DNA of 64,000 bases from Arsenophonus sp. aPb (GTDB lineage: Bacteria > Pseudomonadota > Gammaproteobacteria > Enterobacterales > Enterobacteriaceae): assembly GCF_029873475.1 (NCBI RefSeq), contig NZ_CP123500.1, positions 1 to 64,000 of the forward strand, read 5' to 3'. Numbering within the stretch: position 1 is the first letter of the stretch; the number at the start of each line of letters is the position of its first letter. Made by a program: the position numbers and the translations under genes. The notes below the pieces were generated by a model. The model saw only the letters and a program-made list of their open reading frames with translations. It made no database searches and was not told the origin of the DNA. Below are positions 59,199 to 64,000 of this stretch, one piece after another.

Positions 59199-60013
59199 GG
59201 CACTGTTGCAAAGATCGGCTCGAATTGCGGATAATCATTCCTAACAATTTAATTAAAGGTGCCCCACATGAATGTTTTTAAAGGTCGACACTTTACCCGC
59301 GACATTATCTTGTGGGCAGTACGCTGGTACTGTAAATACGGCATTAGTTATCTGAGCTGCAAGAGATACTGGCCGAACGCGGTGTGCATGTTGACCACAC
59401 CATCCTCTATCGCTGGGTTCAGCGTTATGCAGCTGAAATGGAAAAACGGCTGCGGTGGTACTGGCGTAATCCTTCCGCTCTTTGCCCGTGGCACATTGAC
59501 GAAACGTATATAAAGGTGAATGGCCGCTGGGCTTATCTGTATCGCGCTGTAAGAGCGTACTCTGGATTTTTACCTTGCACCACGGCGTAATAGCAAAGCG
59601 GCATACCGGTTTCGGGGTAAAATTTTAAACAATGTAAAACAGGGGCAGATCCCAGGCGTTATCAATACGGATAAGTCTCCGCCATACGCTCCGGCACTCA
59701 CTCGACTTAAACGAGAAGGTCAATGTCCGCCTGACGTTGAACATCGACAGATTAAGTACCGGAATAACGTTATCGAATGCGATCATGGCAAACTGAAACG
59801 GATAGTCAGCGTCAAGCTAGGGTTTAAATCGATGAAGACAGCTTATGCTACGATAAAAGGGATTGAAGTGATGCGGGCGCTGCGTAAAGGTCAGGCGAAG
59901 TCTTTTACTTTGACCATCCTCTTGGCGAGATGTGTCTAGTGAATAGAGTCTTTGAAATGTAAGACCTTCACCAACAAATAAGGCCGCCGCATCACGATCT
60001 TTGCAACAGTGCC
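59199..60013 (+). mobile_element. IS6-family element copy I, transposase pseudogene
   Basis: Full length with good ends (ggcactgttgcaaagatcg at 59199 and cgatctttgcaacagtgcc to 60013). It has the same two lesions as copies G and H, plus frame changes near 59610 and 59900. It cuts the Shedu gene on its left and adjoins the cas3 remnant on its right. No target duplication is visible. Confidence 0.92.
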
Positions 60014-60171
60014 ATTATATCTGCTTGTAGTACAAGGTTTACAAATCGATCTTATCAAACAGGCTGTTTTAATGCGACAGAACCGCCAAAAATACTATTC
60101 ATAGTACATCACTTTTTACCAAGTGATCGCATAAAGGAGTATTGTTTTTTCTTGTAATGCGGATTTTAGAT

Positions 60172-60995
60172 GATGAATACATATCACCTTATAAAATTTA
60201 AAGTAAAGAGCAAAGACTTTTTATCGACTTCAATTTACAATCAGCTTAGTTCATTTTGGAGTATTGTAAAATTATAAATCGCAGACATAGTACCCAGGAA
60301 ACCTCCCCGGTTCTTGCCGTTGGTTACTATCAAAATTGCCCGGCAAAAATCTATCATAACGCTCATAAACAGCATTGTTTAGGCCTTAGTGTTTTTGGAC
60401 ATTGCCTGATTGTTGGTGAAGTGGCACGTGCTTTAAGCAACAGATTCCATTTTGCTTTACAACAGAGTTTGTTCCCACTTGGTGGTGGCAGTTCATGATA
60501 TAGGTAAAGTTAGTCCCACTTTTTTTAAAGCTACAACGCTCAATTCTAGATAACAATTCTACCTTGTTGTCCAATTTGGTTGAATTTACTCGCATTGATG
60601 AAAGGCGCTGGGGTGGGCATGCTGGAGTCCGTAAAATAGCATTAAAACTATTTGTAATGATCCTGTGATCGTAAAAGCGCCTGGCAGCATCATGGTATTA
60701 ATCCTAATGCTGGCGTATATCAGAAGGATTCAGAAGTATTAGGTGGTAAGACATGGCAAGAGCAACGGCATCAATTGATGTTGGCATTTCAGTCGGCGTT
60801 CAATGAAGAATTTCTGCAGATCCACAATTATCAGCGGATAGCGCTGGCTTGGCAGTAAGTAGTGGAATGAGGCTGGAGTCGCTGTAGCTTTATTAGCCAA
60901 TAACGATGAACTCAAAGTGGTCGATGGTGGAGCCCTCCTGAGTAGCTAATATAGCTACGTCTATCGGGATGGCATTGGATTACGTATAAATAACA
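60172..60995 (+). pseudogene. cas3: cas3 remnant (type I CRISPR nuclease/helicase), HD domain debris
   Basis: Pieces of the Cas3 HD domain appear in shifting frames: GLSVFGHCLIVGEVARALSN (60391 on), then VVAVHDIGKVSPTFF across a frameshift near 60485, RRWGGHAGV near 60610, LGGKTWQEQRHQLMLAFQSA near 60740, and a tail NNDELKVVDGGALLSS near 60900. The HD metal residues (H, HD) are recognisable. The helicase domain, about 2 kb in a normal cas3, is absent. It lies directly upstream of cse1, where cas3 is expected. Not functional. Confidence 0.78.
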
Positions 60996-61010
60996 TCAAG
61001 GAGTGAAGCC

Positions 61011-62495
61011 TTGGAAAATCGTTTTAATCTTATTGATGAAGCATGGCTACCAGTTGCCAATGTTGGTAAGGTTAGTTTGCTCGATATTTTTACGCACCAG
61101 GAATACCGGGCATTAGGAGGTAATCCTGTTCAGAAAATAGCTATTCTGAAGTTATTACAAGCGATTGCTCAGGCGGCGGCAACGCCAGAGGATGAAACGC
61201 AGTGGCTGCAGCTGGGCTGGCAAAAAATGGCTGCACAGATCTGTGATTATCTAGATCAATGGCACGACCGTTTTTACCTTTATGGTTCGCATCCCTTTTT
61301 GCAGATGCCAGCAATTGCCGGTGCAGCGCTTAAATCATTTAGTGTGGTGTTACCTGATGTCGCCACTGGAAACACCACTGTACTCACCCAATCACAGTCA
61401 GAAAAAATATTAGATGATGCCGATAAGGCATTGTTGCTATTGGTGCAGATGGGGTTTGCGCTGGCTGGCAAAAAAACCGATAACAAAGTGGTATTAAGTG
61501 AAGGATATCGAGGTAAAACCAAAGATAATGGCAAAGCTGTGAGCAGTAAACCTGGACCAGCGGTTGCCCACATGGGATTACTACACAACTTCTGTTTTGG
61601 TACCTCGTTACTCAAGACCATCTGGTTGAATCTATTTACTCAAACTGAGATTGCTGCGTTAACTATCTATCCAAATAGCCTCGGTACTGCCCCATGGCAA
61701 CAGATGCCACAAGGTGAAGATTGTGCCATTGCGAAACAAATGAAAGGTTCATTGATGGGGCGACTGATACCCCTTTGTCGTTTTTGCCTACTTACTGATG
61801 AAGGATTGCATTATTCGGATGGCATTACTCATGCCAGTCACAAAGAAGGTATATTCGATCCCTCGATTGCAATCAATTTCAGTGGTAACGAGGCCAAAGT
61901 ACATTGGGCAAACCCTGAAAAGCTACCTTGGCGTAAGCTGATTAGCTTGCTCGGTTTTATTGGTCAGCAAGATTCTCCTTTTGACTGCATTCAATTACAG
62001 CTTGCTCTAAGTAAAGCCCAGCGTCAGAAGGAAGCTGTTGCCATTTGGTCAGGAGGATTGCGAGTCAGTAGTAATGCAGGAGAACAATATGTCTCTGGTT
62101 TTGATGATATGGTGGAATCCCTTTATTGGCTTAATCCAAGCTCTTTAAAGGAAATATGGTTTAACCGATTCAAAACAGAGATGAGTGAGCTGGATAAATT
62201 AGCCAAAATACTGTACGGCTGCGCGATGAGTTACTACAAAATATTATTAGTCGATGGCGGTAATTACGCGAAGAGAGCTATGCATCTTTTCTGGCAACTC
62301 TGTGAACGACACGCTCAACAACTTCTTGATTACTGTGATAAACCGGATATCTGCCACCAATTGCGGCGTCAATTTGCTCGCTATGCCGAACAGGTATTTA
62401 ACCAAACTTGCCCCTATCAGACCACTCGCCAATTGGATGCCTGGGCGAAAGCGAAACCTAATTTAGCAATCTATTTAAAACAGGATAAGGCATGA
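61011..62495 (+). CDS. casA: Cascade subunit Cse1 (CasA, Cas8e)
   Basis: A 494-residue large subunit of type I-E Cascade. The start is TTG at 61011 with AAGGAG eight bases upstream. NRFNLIDEAWLPVANVGKVS, then LLDIF is the standard N-terminus, and YGSHPFLQMPAI and LGTAPWQQMP are family blocks. It recognises the PAM and recruits Cas3. Overlaps cse2 by four bases (ATGA). The frame is intact although cas3 is dead. Confidence 0.93.
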   Translation: MENRFNLIDEAWLPVANVGKVSLLDIFTHQEYRALGGNPVQKIAILKLLQAIAQAAATPEDETQWLQLGWQKMAAQICDYLDQWHDRFYLYGSHPFLQMPAIAGAALKSFSVVLPDVATGNTTVLTQSQSEKILDDADKALLLLVQMGFALAGKKTDNKVVLSEGYRGKTKDNGKAVSSKPGPAVAHMGLLHNFCFGTSLLKTIWLNLFTQTEIAALTIYPNSLGTAPWQQMPQGEDCAIAKQMKGSLMGRLIPLCRFCLLTDEGLHYSDGITHASHKEGIFDPSIAINFSGNEAKVHWANPEKLPWRKLISLLGFIGQQDSPFDCIQLQLALSKAQRQKEAVAIWSGGLRVSSNAGEQYVSGFDDMVESLYWLNPSSLKEIWFNRFKTEMSELDKLAKILYGCAMSYYKILLVDGGNYAKRAMHLFWQLCERHAQQLLDYCDKPDICHQLRRQFARYAEQVFNQTCPYQTTRQLDAWAKAKPNLAIYLKQDKA

Positions 62496-63013
62496 ATACA
62501 CAATCTACTAATCGCAGTATCGCCTTTGTTGATTACTTATTCCAGCGTTGTCAACAGGATAAAGGCTTTGCTGCCCGTATGCGTAGGAGCGATAATCCCG
62601 CTACGGAATACCAGTGCTGGGAAACGCTCGCAGCATTCAATGTAAAGCTGGAATATGCTAACGCCCGGTTACCTTTTGCCTTGATTGCCGCAGCAGTTGC
62701 GCGCAGTAATCAAACCGAGAATGGAGTTCTAAGAATCGGTAAAGCTATTGCCTGTATCTTTAAGGAAGGTAATCAAAGTGAGCAAGCCAAAGCACGTCTG
62801 CGGCGCCTGCTGGCTTGTGAGGATACGAAAGAGGTTTGTCGTATTTTGCGTCCTCTACTTCGTTTGATGCAAAGCCATGTCACTCGACCATTAGATTATG
62901 CGGCATTGCTAGAAGATTTATGCGAGTTTCATAAGAATTCAAGCGGTAAAAAAGCGCGTTGGGCGCAGCAGTTCTATCGCAATCTTGGCGAAAAAAATCA
63001 GGAGGAAGCATGA
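62492..63013 (+). CDS. casB: Cascade subunit Cse2 (CasB)
   Basis: A 173-residue small subunit, alpha-helical and basic. FVDYLFQRCQQDKGFAARMRR, CWETLAAFNV and the C-terminal RWAQQFYRNLG match the Cse2 family. Two copies line the belly of Cascade and hold the target strands. It overlaps both neighbours by four bases (ATGA). The frame is intact. Confidence 0.92.
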   Translation: MNTQSTNRSIAFVDYLFQRCQQDKGFAARMRRSDNPATEYQCWETLAAFNVKLEYANARLPFALIAAAVARSNQTENGVLRIGKAIACIFKEGNQSEQAKARLRRLLACEDTKEVCRILRPLLRLMQSHVTRPLDYAALLEDLCEFHKNSSGKKARWAQQFYRNLGEKNQEEA

Positions 63014-63663
63014 CAAGCTATATCAGTGTGCTGCGCCTGGATCGAGCTGCAATTAAAGCACTGAAAATCACTGATCTCTATTCTTTACATCGTGTTGTGT
63101 ATGGGCTGTTTGAAGATGTCCGCAGCCAAGAAGCCAAACAAAGCAGTGAATCAAGTGGCATTCAATGGGTGGATAAAGGGGGCGATCATCAATATCGCCA
63201 ACTATTGATACTATCGGATCGCTTACCGCAGCAAGTCAATCATGGTATCATTGAAACCAAACTAATACCTCCTGACTTTTTATTACATCAACATTACCGT
63301 TTTACCATCACTGTGTCGCCTACACGCCGCAGTAACCAAAGCAAAAAAATATTTCCAATTAAAGGGCGAGAAGCTATCGCTGCTTGGTTTATTGAGCGCG
63401 CGACCAAAAATTGGGGTTTTAGCGTTGACCCGATTCATTTACAAGTTGCAGCTATTAATGTGCAGCAATTCCAGGATAAGGCGCAACGCCTAGTCACCCT
63501 ACAACAAGCCACTTTGAGCGGCAACCTATCCGTTATCGATCAAGATAGTTTTCACTCCAGTTTTAGTAAAGGGTTAGGGCGAGGCCGCAGTTTCGGTTGT
63601 GGACTATTGCAAATAGTTCCCGTATCGACCTTCTATTATTTTAACCAAAAGGAATCAGCATGA
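63010..63663 (+). CDS. cas6e: CRISPR RNA endoribonuclease Cas6e (CasE, Cse3)
   Basis: A 217-residue protein from the ATG at 63010. Two ferredoxin-like halves; the candidate catalytic His is H27 (DLYSLHRVVYGLF, as His20 in E. coli), and the G-rich loop is GLGRGRSFGCGLL near the C-terminus. It cuts the repeat RNA and stays on the 3' hairpin of the crRNA. It stands between cse2 and cas7, not after cas5 as in E. coli. Overlaps both neighbours. The frame is intact. Confidence 0.93.
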   Translation: MTSYISVLRLDRAAIKALKITDLYSLHRVVYGLFEDVRSQEAKQSSESSGIQWVDKGGDHQYRQLLILSDRLPQQVNHGIIETKLIPPDFLLHQHYRFTITVSPTRRSNQSKKIFPIKGREAIAAWFIERATKNWGFSVDPIHLQVAAINVQQFQDKAQRLVTLQQATLSGNLSVIDQDSFHSSFSKGLGRGRSFGCGLLQIVPVSTFYYFNQKESA

Positions 63664-64000
63664 TGCAATCACTGAAAAATATTCGTATTGAATACCATAT
63701 TCTACAATCTTTCCCGGTTTCTTGTTTAAATCGCGATGATATCGGTGCGTCCAAAACTGCGATAGTCGGAGGGGTAACGCGTGCCAGGGTTAGTTCTCAA
63801 TGTTGGAAACGCCAGGTTCGTTTAGCACTGCAAGATTTTGGTATCAAACTGGGAATGCGAACTAAAAAAGTGGCAGAGCTATTAACACTAGAATGTATGG
63901 CAGCCGGAGCTAATTCCGAGCAGGCGGCTAGTTGTAGCGATAAAATAGCGAAAGTACTGGCAGACGATACTTTGCTGTTTATTAGTGCAACAGAAGTGTG
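63660..64000 (+). CDS. cas7: Cascade backbone subunit Cas7 (CasC, Cse4), partial at the window end
   Basis: The first 113 residues are in the window. IRIEYHILQSFPVSCLNRDD, then IGASKTAIVGGVTRARVSSQCWKR is the highly conserved Cas7e N-terminus (N-R-D-D-x-G-x-P/S-K and R-x-R-x-S-S-Q). Six copies coat the crRNA. The start is ATG at 63660 or 63663 (ATGATG), overlapping cas6e. It runs off the end; cas5e and possibly cas1, cas2 and an array should follow. Confidence 0.92.
   Translation, partial: MMQSLKNIRIEYHILQSFPVSCLNRDDIGASKTAIVGGVTRARVSSQCWKRQVRLALQDFGIKLGMRTKKVAELLTLECMAAGANSEQAASCSDKIAKVLADDTLLFISATEV

Noticed and set aside
1..64000. tRNA or rRNA genes
   Set aside because: I looked for TPsiC-arm and anticodon-arm patterns and for conserved rRNA blocks while reading both strands and saw none. 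A covariance-model scan would be decisive.

Overview
The window looks like part of a large plasmid from an AT-rich gammaproteobacterium of the Enterobacterales, most plausibly an insect-associated symbiont of the Arsenophonus/Providencia type. That assignment is an inference from three things: F-like transfer genes, type III effector and secreted enzyme families of enteric pathogens, and massive IS and pseudogene decay. The replicon evidence is direct. There is an RPA-type initiator gene (37354-38298), seven iterons and a DnaA box (38378-38747), and parA with a ribbon-helix-helix partner and an AT-rich repeat array (36071-37345).

Region 1-24.5 kb is an accessory zone. It holds an IS200/IS605 remnant, a subtilase autotransporter, a umuC stub and an SOS-box cho nuclease gene, Rpn recombination nucleases, and a set of host-interaction genes. 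The host-interaction genes are a dermonecrotic-toxin-like plus SopA-like ubiquitin-ligase effector broken by one stop codon, a retropepsin/PDZ lipoprotein, a decayed M9 collagenase, an ExoY/CyaA-type nucleotidyl cyclase with a partial duplicate, and a leucine-rich-repeat effector candidate. A serine resolvase with a textbook three-site res closes this part. Nine whole or partial IS6-family copies (IS26-like ends) are scattered over the whole window and none has an intact transposase.

Region 24.5-35 kb is a three-level nest. A YadA-like trimeric autotransporter gene was hit by a Tn3-family transposon (25234-32703, duplication ATATT). Its transposase gene was in turn hit by a second Tn3-family transposon (28111-31896, duplication TAGTA). 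Removing both restores the reading frames exactly.

Region 36-39 kb is the replicon. Region 39-54.4 kb is a stripped F-like transfer region: pilin TraA, TraL, coupling protein TraD, relaxase/helicase TraI (frameshifted in a poly-A run), a TraM-like protein, an oriT candidate with an F-like nic sequence, and the orf169-type lytic transglycosylase. Most of the mating-pair-formation genes are absent. Two toxin-antitoxin modules (RelE type and Phd/Doc), a queuosine-precursor-type transporter overlapping a CpdA-like phosphodiesterase, and an S24-like repressor lie among them.

Region 54.4-64 kb carries a leading-region nested inverted repeat, a second Rpn gene, a J-domain protein, small plasmid genes with operator-like palindromes, a frameshifted Shedu-type defence nuclease cut by an IS6 copy, and a type I-E Cascade operon. 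The Cascade order is cse1-cse2-cas6e-cas7, running off the end, and its cas3 is reduced to HD-domain debris. No CRISPR array is visible in the window.
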